A DNA stretch of 50,150 nucleotides. Source: Alphaproteobacteria bacterium. Lineage in GTDB: Bacteria; Pseudomonadota; Alphaproteobacteria; SMXP01. The stretch is taken from contig JANQPV010000076.1 in assembly GCA_028285305.1 (NCBI GenBank), positions 1 to 50,150 on the forward strand, given 5' to 3'. The notes below the pieces were generated by a model. The model made no database searches, was not told the DNA's origin, and saw only the letters and a list, made by a program, of their open reading frames with translations. Made by a program: the position numbers and the translations under genes. Numbering within the stretch: the first letter of the stretch is position 1; every line of letters starts with the position of its first letter. Positions 25,347-33,892 of this stretch are shown piece by piece.

Positions 25347-27206
25347 TTACTCTCTATACGGCTTTCGTTGCCTGTAAAGCGACAAGCGATGCTCTGCACC
25401 GGCTAGATCGTCTTTGCTCGTTTGATCTTTAGCGAGGCGTATGGCTTCGCTTTGGATTTCGACGGCACGGTCAAACTGCCCCAGCTCAGCAAAGACCGCG
25501 GCCAATGTGTCCGTGGTGTTCCAATCGCCGGGTGCAAGATCCACGGCTGTCTGGGCGTGTTTCAGCGCCAGCTCTCCGTCTCGCAGATCGTCGTCCAGTG
25601 CGGTTGATAAAACCCATGCCTTCATATTGTGGGCAATGATAGACGCAGGATCCAACGCGAGCACCGTGTCATAGTCGTCAATGGCTTTTCCATATTCGCC
25701 GTGTTGCAAGTAGCTGCGTGCGCGGTCGATCCTGTGTCCGGTTTCTTCCGGGGCAAGACGAATGGCCTGTGTATAATCGGTGATGGCTTCCCCATAGCGT
25801 TTGCGCTCATGGAAGAAGTCGCCTCGCCGAACATATGCATCGGCACTGTCCGGGTCCAACTCGATACGGCGGCTGTGATCCTGGAGCGCGAGGTCGTGCT
25901 GACCCATCTTTTCGTAGAGTTGGGCGCGTTTTGTAAGGCTCCCAACCATTTCCGGCAATGAAGGAATCGCCGGATTGTAGTCCGCTATGGCCTCTTCGTA
26001 TCGCTTTAGCTCTGTATGCAGATATGCGCGTAGCAGATTTGACAACGCTCCAACACGCGAGCCGAGATGCGGCTGACTGGTCACTTCAATCAGTGCGGTA
26101 TAGTCTTCTAGAGCCCGGTCATGGTCGCCGAGCTTTATGTAAAGCGTGCCGCGATACTTGTATCCGTCGAATTGATCCGGCGCCAGTTGGATTGCTTTCG
26201 AATAATCAGCTAACGCGGCAGCCTGATTTCCTCTCTGCTCATGAACTCTGCCTCGGAGGACATACCCTTCCTCTCTATAGGGATTGAGCGTTGTGGACGC
26301 TTCCACCGCACTATAGGCTGCGTCCAAGTCTCCATGATCCAAATAGAACTGAGCAAGGTGTTCCCTCAAACCGGGCTGCGTGGGTTCCAACTCGATTGTT
26401 CGAAGAAGATCCAATTCGGCCAGATCATACTTCTGCTGTGTCCTGTAAACCTCCGCGCGCCCAAAGTAACCCCAGTGGGACTCCGGCGCTTGGACGATGG
26501 CCTGCGTCACATCCGACAAAGCCAATTCGAATCGCTGTTGTCCGATATGAACCATAGAGCGGGTCACCATCGCCCTTATCTGATTTGGGTCAAGACGCAA
26601 TGCTTCGTTCAAATCATCAAGGGCCGCCGCGTGGTCCTCCCGTTTAAAATGTACGAAACCTCGATTGAAGTATGGCATCGCGGACTCGGGTTTCCGCCGG
26701 ATGGCTTCCGTCAAGTCGGCAATCGCCGCATCCCGATTATCCAAATGGGCGTATGTCAGCCCACGAAGGAGATAAGCATTGGGATAGTTCGGATTGCGAG
26801 CAATCAGCTCATCGTAATCAGAAAGTGCCGCGTACCGATCGCCCTTCATGTCGCGAGAAAACGCTCGCGCGAACAGCACGTCGTCTATGTCTTTGCTGTC
26901 CGTGTCGACGCTCTCTCCTAACTCAACCAAGCGTTTCGTGAGATCCTCTATCCAAATCTCTGTCAGCTCCTGCTCGGCTCGCGCGTGTGCTCGGGTTTGA
27001 TGTGAGAGCCACTCTAGCGGTGGGACATTTTGGGCCGGCCCCTCAATCGCAGGCGTGTTGTCCGCCCCCTTCGCACGCTCATCCCTTTGCAATTCCCCAT
27101 GCTCTGGTTCGCGGTCTCTCAACAGGATCGGATAGGTTACGGCGACTGCGAACACAAGCGCTGCCGTGACAACGATGCCCCATCGGGAGAGCTCCTTATG
27201 CTGCAT
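25347..27206 (-). CDS. Membrane-anchored TPR protein
   Basis: A 619-aa protein. One N-terminal membrane segment (WGIVVTAALVFAVAVTYPIL) is followed by a short charged linker and about twelve tetratricopeptide repeats from ~110 to ~600 (for example AYLLRGLTYAHLDNRDAAIA, RGRVHEQRGNQAAALADYSK). Probably anchored in the inner membrane with the repeats in the periplasm. It follows the linker relic at 27312-27512, as the other TPR protein follows the 469-aa cargo gene; it may be the surviving immunity gene of a lost cargo. A host-type TPR scaffold is the alternative. Confidence 0.82.
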   Translation of the reverse strand: MQHKELSRWGIVVTAALVFAVAVTYPILLRDREPEHGELQRDERAKGADNTPAIEGPAQNVPPLEWLSHQTRAHARAEQELTEIWIEDLTKRLVELGESVDTDSKDIDDVLFARAFSRDMKGDRYAALSDYDELIARNPNYPNAYLLRGLTYAHLDNRDAAIADLTEAIRRKPESAMPYFNRGFVHFKREDHAAALDDLNEALRLDPNQIRAMVTRSMVHIGQQRFELALSDVTQAIVQAPESHWGYFGRAEVYRTQQKYDLAELDLLRTIELEPTQPGLREHLAQFYLDHGDLDAAYSAVEASTTLNPYREEGYVLRGRVHEQRGNQAAALADYSKAIQLAPDQFDGYKYRGTLYIKLGDHDRALEDYTALIEVTSQPHLGSRVGALSNLLRAYLHTELKRYEEAIADYNPAIPSLPEMVGSLTKRAQLYEKMGQHDLALQDHSRRIELDPDSADAYVRRGDFFHERKRYGEAITDYTQAIRLAPEETGHRIDRARSYLQHGEYGKAIDDYDTVLALDPASIIAHNMKAWVLSTALDDDLRDGELALKHAQTAVDLAPGDWNTTDTLAAVFAELGQFDRAVEIQSEAIRLAKDQTSKDDLAGAEHRLSLYRQRKPYRE

Positions 27207-27311
27207 GACTATTCAGCTCCGCCTCGCGTGCGACCGGAAAAAATGCAGTCCGGTTCGGCTGGTTCAATACAAGTTCATACCGCTTGGCGAATACGAACGC
27301 AAAAGTTGAAA

Positions 27312-27512
27312 CTATTCGAGGAGCTCGTACATACTTGGGAGCGGCGATGTCAGGATACCCTTATTCTTATCGGGTTCACGTGCCGACAAGCCTGGATGGG
27401 TCTCAAACTCCTCAGTGTTCGGATATATGGACCTGAGCGCGGCGAAGCCGCGTCCCATTTGCAGACAAGTGGCTTCTCGTCTGAGTAATTCTTGATAGGC
27501 CTCATCGTAGTC
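27312..27512 (-). pseudogene. Decayed cargo linker fragment
   Basis: A 66-codon frame opening immediately after a stop: DYDEAYQELLRREATCLQ, then MGRGFAALRSIYPNTEEFE and KGILTSPLP, ending in a TAG. It aligns with the linker of the 651-aa cargo (VEAYQEVLSQEAARLQEG, GRGFATPG...PPDTEEL, GILSSPIP) but is more degenerate than the relic at 18964-19371 and lacks the toxin tip. The fragment starts at the identical codon as that relic. Confidence 0.75.
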
Positions 27513-27562
27513 TCAGATATCTCGGTTCCTAAAACACGAAACGGTCCAGGCGTCTAGGTGCT

Positions 27563-27880
27563 CTACTCCTTTTGACGCAAGAATTCGCCAATGGCGAGCT
27601 GATTCACAATGCGATCTTTCCAAACTTCGGGATCGTTCGTTCCTGAGACGTAAATCAAGAAAGGAAAATCCGGAAATGCCTCCTCCGCCAGTTCGTCTTC
27701 AAGCTCCCGATTGTTCTGTATCGACACATTCTCTCCCGTTTCCATCCTCAATCTGTAGTAATCGCCGCCCCGGTACAAACCTTCTCTTGCCTCAAACGTT
27801 ACACCTAGACAGGTCGCCAGCTCTTTGTGCAAACTTTCTACATCGTGGGTCTTTGACCCAAACACAAGTCTACATTTCAT
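27563..27880 (-). CDS. Candidate immunity protein, LLFG-domain family, copy B
   Basis: A 105-aa paralog of 19422-19739; the last half is nearly identical (IQNNRELEDELAEEAFPD) while the first half differs in charged positions. The DNA after its stop is also duplicated at 19.37-19.43 kb, so the copies share a recent block duplication. Third gene of the orphan-toxin cassette, seven bases after the 86-aa gene. Confidence 0.76.
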   Translation of the reverse strand: MKCRLVFGSKTHDVESLHKELATCLGVTFEAREGLYRGGDYYRLRMETGENVSIQNNRELEDELAEEAFPDFPFLIYVSGTNDPEVWKDRIVNQLAIGEFLRQKE

Positions 27881-27887
27881 GCTGACT

Positions 27888-28148
27888 TCACTCCTTTGGA
27901 ACGACTATGCCGGGAGCTCTTGCGAGTGCCGCCTCTTCGCTCTCATATATCATAAAATCGACATCCCTTCCAACAAGTTCGCTAAGCGCCTGCTGCATCT
28001 CGCGAAGGCCGAGTTTCTCGGCTTCCTCAGGACTTTTGTTGGGAAGCGGCCCAGTCCGCGTTTTCTTTGATCTCATCTCTACACCGGCTTCCCTGGCTTT
28101 GGCTACGAGTTCAGGACCAGCAATCACGCGCTTTGTCCCATCCTTCAA
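27888..28148 (-). CDS. 86-aa conserved protein, copy B
   Basis: Nearly identical to 19747-20007 (TKRVIAGPELVAKAREAG). It overlaps the DUF4288-like gene by four bases. Unknown function; possible second immunity component or regulator of the cassette. Confidence 0.73.
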   Translation of the reverse strand: MKDGTKRVIAGPELVAKAREAGVEMRSKKTRTGPLPNKSPEEAEKLGLREMQQALSELVGRDVDFMIYESEEAALARAPGIVVPKE

Positions 28149-28552
28149 TACCGATATTTCTTTTCATTCGTTGGCGGATTAAATATGGAAAGCTTTTCTT
28201 TGGGCGTGATCATGGTTTCATTGCAGTTCGATTCGCTGAGCCACACTTTTGCGGCATCATGACCATATCCCTCTTTGATTTCTTCGATAAAGCCTTTCCA
28301 ACTATAGGCCGCAATGTCGATATCCTTGATGCCTAGGCACCCATCGCGTACAACTTCACCAAAATCATTTTTGTACCGATAGCCGTCTCTGGTCTCTATT
28401 CCGTATAAGGCTTTTTCATAAGCATCTTCCTCATTTTCGGCTTCATACAAGACGATGTTGATGCTGAAGAGTTTCGTTTTCGGTTTCCCTTCGATTTCCA
28501 AAGTCTCGATATACTGACAGGCGTAGATCTTCATTTCTTTTGACGTGCTCAC
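28145..28552 (-). CDS. DUF4288-like candidate immunity protein, copy B (intact module)
   Basis: A 135-aa protein closely related to 20004-20411. GTG 28552 overlaps the stop of the kinase-like toxin as GTGA, so it is translated with it. This intact order (toxin tip, DUF4288-like, 86-aa, 105-aa) explains the decayed arrangement at 19-21.5 kb. Immunity is inferred from coupling and from its repeated duplication with toxin tails. Confidence 0.8.
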   Translation of the reverse strand: MSTSKEMKIYACQYIETLEIEGKPKTKLFSINIVLYEAENEEDAYEKALYGIETRDGYRYKNDFGEVVRDGCLGIKDIDIAAYSWKGFIEEIKEGYGHDAAKVWLSESNCNETMITPKEKLSIFNPPTNEKKYRY

Positions 28553-29187
28553 AGATTCTTCTCCGCTAATTCGATCATTCGGTCGATCGTTCTTAGATTC
28601 TTCTTCGAAGGCTTTCTTCCAACCTCCGCTGCGATCGCATCCGCAATCACAATACTCCCATCACGGGCAATAAGAAACTGTAGATCGTTCACCCAGATCT
28701 GTTGCGAGATCATCGTTTCCTTGATGTCCCTCAGATCGTCAATGCTCTTCTGGTTTAGAAGGGAAGCGTCTCCACTCTCTTTTATCTGGGGGCGGTCATC
28801 AATCGTCTTAACCAAGTCTTTCGAGCCTTGGGCGTAGCGGTCCATCAAGAGCGCGGGTCTGCCGTCCACCTCAATAATTTGGCCGTTGACGGTAGGCAAT
28901 CCCTGATCGCGAAGGATCGTCTGCGCCTTAACTTCTTTTTGAAGCTCCCAGAGTTCTCGTTCGTAGGTGGCTCGGCTGCCCGCCCAGCCCTCCTGGCCCT
29001 GCCGCTTGTCCCGACGAACAAGGGCGATGGCCTTATGCTCTCCGTATTCGAAAACGTCCTTGACACCGCCCGAACCTAAGTGCGCGCCCAGGTCCCCCTG
29101 GGAGACGCTCGTCATGATGATCAGCTTATTGATCTCGTGCCTCTGATCCGGCGTGATCAGTATTTGAGGCGCCGTTAACGGCGGCAC
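28549..29187 (-). CDS. Orphan kinase-like polymorphic toxin tip
   Basis: A 212-aa protein starting at GTG 29187 with APQILITPDQR, the same joint found inside the 651-aa cargo, so it is a toxin C-terminus without its delivery region. The fold looks kinase-like: a glycine-rich loop and lysine region (LGSGGVKDVFEYGEHKAI), GRPALLMDRY as hinge, and VNDLQFLIARDGSIVIAD as a catalytic or metal-binding loop. Similar tips occur in other polymorphic toxins. It has no ribosome-binding site worth noting. It may be a reservoir tip activated by recombination, or a small free toxin. Confidence 0.75.
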   Translation of the reverse strand: MPPLTAPQILITPDQRHEINKLIIMTSVSQGDLGAHLGSGGVKDVFEYGEHKAIALVRRDKRQGQEGWAGSRATYERELWELQKEVKAQTILRDQGLPTVNGQIIEVDGRPALLMDRYAQGSKDLVKTIDDRPQIKESGDASLLNQKSIDDLRDIKETMISQQIWVNDLQFLIARDGSIVIADAIAAEVGRKPSKKNLRTIDRMIELAEKNL

Positions 29188-29282
29188 CCAGATGCTACCG
29201 GCAGAATACGGCCTTTATGACTTTTGCTCTTTATACGCACTTATCTGTGTTGCGGCGGGTGCTGCCACTGTTTCGATCAGGC

Positions 29283-30518
29283 CTAGTACGAGCGCCAGGG
29301 TTTTTCCATATAGACAGCTAAATCGAGGGGCATTCGCACGAATCGAATAAGGTTCTGTGCTTGCGAGTCAAAGTAATAGAGGTCTCTTTCCGGGAATTCC
29401 GTTTGCCGATCAAATATGTCCACCGGCTCTCCCACGAAACTATTGGGATGCGTTGCACGATCTCCCCGCGGATTGTTGGCATACTGGTTGTAGTAGTCGG
29501 ATGTCCGGTATAGCAGGATAAGGCCTTTGCGTTGGCAACTTTCCTTCGATAGCGACAGAACCCCATCCGATCCTTGTTCCATAGCGCATTGAAATGGATA
29601 CCAATCGGCCACGGAAGGATGTTGGCTGGAATGCGGGAAAAACCCCAGTTCGAGCAATTGTCGCCGTGTCTTGAGCCTCTTCAATTGATCGGGAAGATAG
29701 AAATCGATCGTGTGTTTGTCGAGCCAGCCGGTTTCGCGCTCTTGGAGCTTGGCCGCGAAACGATGATGGGCTGCCCATACGTCTTTGGGCATAACGATCG
29801 CCACGTGACCCAGAAAATGCGCGTTTGCAGATTGGATGGCCAAAGCGGGAATCTGTCTCGTTGGATCACTCGCAACAGTCTTATCCAAAGGAATGCCGCG
29901 CATCTCATGAAATTGGACCCGAGTATTGGCGCCACGAAAGTATTCTGGCGTCATATAGGCTTCGATTTGGCGCGGCGCCTCGGCACTGTCCAACCATAGG
30001 ATCAAGGGCGCATCCTCTTGGCTCGATGTTTGTTGGGCCAGCGAATAGGCCTCAAAAAAAATCAACAAGGACCACGCTCTCCAACCGCACGGACTAGGCG
30101 GTACGACGAGCACCCCCGCGCCGGAGGATAGCCTCTGTCCCATCACATGAGTAAGTGCATCCCATTCCCACGCATGTCCCCGGCACGCAAAGTTCCCTGA
30201 GACGGTCACTGCCTCGCCCTCAACTGTCAAATCGACCTCGACCCGATAGTAACGATCCTCCGGGGGAAGGTTCGGGCGGTTACGTCGTAGCACATCTTGC
30301 GCCATGCGTTTGACCGCAGCGCGCGCCCTCTCTTCAGGCGTCAACTCGGAAGACTCCAATTCCCCTGCTTCTGGCCCCTGAGATAGAGACTCTTTGGATC
30401 CTGTTCCTTGAGAACCCGGCTCCTCGGATGCGGGGTTTTGGGACTCACCACACGCCCACAGCCCCATACAGATCGCCAGTGCGGCAAACCGCCAACGGGC
30501 CATAGCGAAGCGCGTCAT
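29283..30518 (-). CDS. Outer-membrane lipoprotein, lipase-immunity-like family
   Basis: A 411-aa lipoprotein. ATG 30518 follows GGAGGAAGT; the signal peptide ends in a lipobox-like LWAC (ICMGLWACGES). After a disordered Ser/Glu-rich segment, the domain (YYRVEVDLTVEGEAVTVSG, LILWLDSAEAP, IEAYMTPEYFRGAN) is homologous to the two lipoproteins at 37582-38679 and 38914-39993, which neighbour the lipase. It follows the 818-aa cargo gene. Candidate periplasmic immunity protein; the family is otherwise unrecognised. Confidence 0.78.
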   Translation of the reverse strand: MTRFAMARWRFAALAICMGLWACGESQNPASEEPGSQGTGSKESLSQGPEAGELESSELTPEERARAAVKRMAQDVLRRNRPNLPPEDRYYRVEVDLTVEGEAVTVSGNFACRGHAWEWDALTHVMGQRLSSGAGVLVVPPSPCGWRAWSLLIFFEAYSLAQQTSSQEDAPLILWLDSAEAPRQIEAYMTPEYFRGANTRVQFHEMRGIPLDKTVASDPTRQIPALAIQSANAHFLGHVAIVMPKDVWAAHHRFAAKLQERETGWLDKHTIDFYLPDQLKRLKTRRQLLELGFFPHSSQHPSVADWYPFQCAMEQGSDGVLSLSKESCQRKGLILLYRTSDYYNQYANNPRGDRATHPNSFVGEPVDIFDRQTEFPERDLYYFDSQAQNLIRFVRMPLDLAVYMEKPWRSY

Positions 30519-30708
30519 ACTTCCTCCACGGCGCATCCTACCCCTTCTCTATACGGACATATTCGAAATCTGTGAGTCTGAGCGGTGCCACACCATACTC
30601 AACCCTGACTAGATGATAGGTGAAACCACAATGCAGGTAAAGGGACGAAGAAATCAATGACACCATCGCTGACTTCTGCTCATGAGTGCAACTTGATACG
30701 TGTTACAC

Positions 30709-33165
30709 CTAGGGTCTGGTGTGCGCCTTGCGCAGATGGTGTTGTGAAACAAGATCTTTCACTCGGAGGCCATCGCTCAATCCACCGGACAGATGTTCGA
30801 AATAACTTGGCTTTAGTGTTCGTCCGTCGACGCCGTGAACGACAAGCTGAGTGGCAATTTCGGCCGCGTTTTCCGGCGTTAAGCCCGTGCGGAGCGCCTG
30901 ATTGTATGATGCGAGATATCCTCTATCAAAAATGCCGGGATCAATGTCGTTCGCCTCAAAGAAGTCCAGTGTTGCAGGGGTAAAATCGCCGATCTCAACG
31001 TCAAATGCTCGGCGGATAAGCTTTCCAATCACTATCTCACCTACGCCCAAGACACTTTCACCTGCTGCACTCGCGCCAGCCTTCATTAACGCTTTTGTCA
31101 ACTGATAACCTTCGGCGCCGTGCCAATTGCCAAGTTGATCGCGCCCTAAACTCGTTCCACCTGCAACAACTGCCGACTTCGCTACCTTCTTCAACAACTC
31201 TTTTACGGTCAAGCCACCTATCCCGCCCAGGACGCTTGGGATCGTTAGCGCAGCGTCCAACACGGCGGGCTCAAGGAACTCATAGAAGTCAGTTCGTGAA
31301 AAGCCCGGTCGATTATAATAGTAGTATCGGCCATCTTGACCCTCCGGCAAAAGAATAAGATTTCCATCTACATCGAAATCAATGTCAGCGTCAGAATTAA
31401 TCTCCCTCCATTTGTTGAGGAAGATCTCTGCTTGTCGCACCACATCTTCATTACCTCCCATGATCATCATGTGACGTACACCCGCTTGTAGCTGCGCTTC
31501 CTTTTGTTCGTCTGACATGTGCTTAATGTAATGGTGGAGGGCCGCGGGGTCGTTGGCGAGTATTCGCAAGTCCACGGCTTGACTTCCAAATTCATCAAAG
31601 CCGTAGTTTGCCGCTGGGGGTTTCTGATTTGCAGCCGCCGCTTGCCTGACTGTTTCCCAGTATTCTCTTTCCTTTTGAAGGGCGAGATGCCGATACTTTT
31701 TGGGTTCAAGGGTGTCTGGACCATTTGGTGCGTTTTGAGATCGATTGGCGTTATGGGAGAGTCGTTGCGCGGCCGCTACTTGCTCTTGAAGCGCCTGGCT
31801 GTCGATATTCAGTATGATGCCCATCTCCCCAAATGGGTCCTCGTTGCCAGACAGCCATCGTATCTCGTTTTTTGCTTTCTCTCTTTGAGCTTCCTCTTGA
31901 TCGATGAAGTCCGGATAGTCCGGCTGATCCTTTAGGCCGATCTGCTTTTCCGCTAATCGTATTGCATCGTCGATGGACACACTCCCCGAGCTCTGAGATG
32001 CTGCGCCCGCGGAACCGATAGTGTCATTGTTCGGGGGGTGCCCAGGTTGCGCGCCTTGATGGACCTCACCACTAACGACGCCTCGCACACTGTCGTTGGG
32101 TTGAATGCGACCTCGGAGCCGCGCAACCTCTTCGATGACATTTTGTTCGTCAATATTGTTTGCGTTCGTTGCTTTGGAGCCGCTTTCGATCCACACTTGC
32201 GCTGCACGTGCCTGTTCTTTTTGCCTCGCCCAAGCGAATAGACGCTCGAGCTGCTTTTCCATGGGCAACGTTCGGATCTCATTTAGGAATTGTTCTTCCG
32301 TCTGAGGCCGACCCGTCACGGGATCAATAATCTCTCCGAAATTGCCGAGGCCGGCTTCACCGGGCGCGTCTGTATGCTCGTCGACGGCGAACTGGCTCTC
32401 GGGAACCGCATCGGACGCAGTCGTTCGTGAACTGGCGAGCATCACGTCCGAACCCTCTCCGGCGCCATCTGCACCAAACCCCGGCCCCCCGCGGCCTGTT
32501 TGCAATCGCGCAAAGATCTTGTTGCCTGGTTCCAAAAACTCCTCTGTTGGATTGCGGGAACCGCTGGATGTCATCGGGGTGATGGGGTTGTCGACCTGCG
32601 TGGTCCCCGGCTGTTTGCCTTCCCTCAGCGGTGCGGGGGAACCACCCAATCGAGTAGGTTTCCTCAAAACCCACTCTAAGCGTTCAGATCTTGGGAGGCT
32701 TTTCGACGTGGGCGCGAGATCAGCTTCGGGTATCGAATCAGACTTGCCCCCGAAGATGCCTATGTTTGGGCGTTCCTCTCTCGCTCCGCTTACGGAATGA
32801 TTGTATGCCGTCGGTTTGTCCTCCGGAGTTTCGTACATACTACTCGCCGCGTCTTTTTCGGCGCGCGCATTGTCGACCACCGGAAAGTCATCGGACTGTT
32901 CCGAAGAGACCCAGACAGGCATAGTTGGCTCGTTACGTCTCAACTCCTTAATTTGCTCTAAGGCTTTATCGTAAGCCGCGCCGACATCTAAGACCTCGTC
33001 TCCGGGAGAGATCGCATTCCAAGCCGAGGCTAGAGTCTCTCCTTTTTTTATCAGATATTCGCGTGCCTTGTCGTAGGCTCTGTCGAGATCCGTTGTCCCG
33101 ACTGCCGCACGTTTGCGCTTCTTGCCACCCGGCGGCCGATGACCCGGCCGTTCTTGTCTTAACAT
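30709..33165 (-). CDS. 818-aa cargo protein lacking an obvious toxin tip
   Basis: The N-terminus (MLRQERPGHRPP, GTTDLDRAYDKA) and the block PTEEFLEPGNKIFARLQTG are shared with the 651-aa cargo. Residues ~570-818 match residues ~570-805 of the 1225-aa protein (GNEDVVRQAEIFLNKW, GNLILLPEGQDGRYYYYNRP, then hydrophobic Ala/Gly helices and one helical repeat). It stops where the 1225-aa protein continues for ~420 residues. It sits directly behind the intact gp4-like gene, in the place where an ejection or internal virion protein might be expected. Either a delivery protein, or a toxin that lost its tip. Confidence 0.78.
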   Translation of the reverse strand: MLRQERPGHRPPGGKKRKRAAVGTTDLDRAYDKAREYLIKKGETLASAWNAISPGDEVLDVGAAYDKALEQIKELRRNEPTMPVWVSSEQSDDFPVVDNARAEKDAASSMYETPEDKPTAYNHSVSGAREERPNIGIFGGKSDSIPEADLAPTSKSLPRSERLEWVLRKPTRLGGSPAPLREGKQPGTTQVDNPITPMTSSGSRNPTEEFLEPGNKIFARLQTGRGGPGFGADGAGEGSDVMLASSRTTASDAVPESQFAVDEHTDAPGEAGLGNFGEIIDPVTGRPQTEEQFLNEIRTLPMEKQLERLFAWARQKEQARAAQVWIESGSKATNANNIDEQNVIEEVARLRGRIQPNDSVRGVVSGEVHQGAQPGHPPNNDTIGSAGAASQSSGSVSIDDAIRLAEKQIGLKDQPDYPDFIDQEEAQREKAKNEIRWLSGNEDPFGEMGIILNIDSQALQEQVAAAQRLSHNANRSQNAPNGPDTLEPKKYRHLALQKEREYWETVRQAAAANQKPPAANYGFDEFGSQAVDLRILANDPAALHHYIKHMSDEQKEAQLQAGVRHMMIMGGNEDVVRQAEIFLNKWREINSDADIDFDVDGNLILLPEGQDGRYYYYNRPGFSRTDFYEFLEPAVLDAALTIPSVLGGIGGLTVKELLKKVAKSAVVAGGTSLGRDQLGNWHGAEGYQLTKALMKAGASAAGESVLGVGEIVIGKLIRRAFDVEIGDFTPATLDFFEANDIDPGIFDRGYLASYNQALRTGLTPENAAEIATQLVVHGVDGRTLKPSYFEHLSGGLSDGLRVKDLVSQHHLRKAHTRP

Positions 33166-33193
33166 TTCTTTGTTCCTTGTAGCGGACAGCGCC

Positions 33194-33892
33194 TTAACTC
33201 ACCTGCCAGTTCCGCTGGGGCACACGGTCCTCATGTTTGGGACGGTCGGTACGGGCAAGGCTGACCGCGCGGGGCTGGCCTTTGTCGCGTGCTTTGTCCC
33301 GGGACAGAACACGTTGGTAGTCGTCGAAGTCTTGCTTCCAGCTGAGGCCCTTGGACTGTTTGTACTTCCACGACGCGCCCAGCTTCATCAGCTGCTCCGA
33401 GAATACGTGCGTGTCCGTGTCCGCCAGAAATTTGCCTTGGGTGCGGTTCGCCGCCCAATACCGGGTGATGTATTCAAGGCCGATGGTTTCCCCCGCCGCA
33501 AGCGCGGGATAGAACCATAAATTTCCCTGGACGATGCGGTACCAGGTCTTCTCCGTGTTCGTGCCATAGGCTTTGCCGTGCTGATACTCCACCGCGTCGA
33601 GCGGCCCGTAGATGGGCTCGCTTTGGGAGCGATTGTAGAGGGAGCCTTCGACCAAGCGGTCAAACCCCGGAAAGAGCGTTGCGAGCGCGCCTTGGTCCTC
33701 CGTCGACAGAGAGGTATGGGTTGTGGCGACATAGAGGTCTTGCCAATCATATTCTTGGGCCAGTTCCTGGCCCACCTCGTTGGCGATGTTGTAGAGCTCC
33801 TCAATGACGCGGTCAGTGTTGCCGATGACGGTGTCCGGTTTCGGGTAGCCAATCTTGCGGCAGGTCTCCTGAAGTACGGTCAAAAGGCTCAT
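33194..33892 (-). CDS. P22 gp4-like tail adaptor (head completion) protein
   Basis: A 232-aa protein. TVLQETCRKIGYPKPDTVIG, LYNIANEVGQELAQEYDWQD and the later LEYITRYWAANRTQGKFLADTDTH are hallmarks of the phage adaptor/gp4 family that joins the portal to the tail in short-tailed phages. ATG 33892 overlaps the preceding stop as ATGA. Its last ~25 codons recur as relics at 25191-25268 and 18864-18935, ahead of other cargo genes. The fact that a gp10-like gene exists supports a P22-type tail. Confidence 0.85.
   Translation of the reverse strand: MSLLTVLQETCRKIGYPKPDTVIGNTDRVIEELYNIANEVGQELAQEYDWQDLYVATTHTSLSTEDQGALATLFPGFDRLVEGSLYNRSQSEPIYGPLDAVEYQHGKAYGTNTEKTWYRIVQGNLWFYPALAAGETIGLEYITRYWAANRTQGKFLADTDTHVFSEQLMKLGASWKYKQSKGLSWKQDFDDYQRVLSRDKARDKGQPRAVSLARTDRPKHEDRVPQRNWQVS

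Noticed and set aside
19371-27573. The ~60-base identical sequence beginning TCTCAGATATCTCGG at 19371 and 27511 as a phage attachment site pair
   Set aside because: It lies inside a longer duplicated block containing three genes, so identity is explained by duplication, and no integrase is present.
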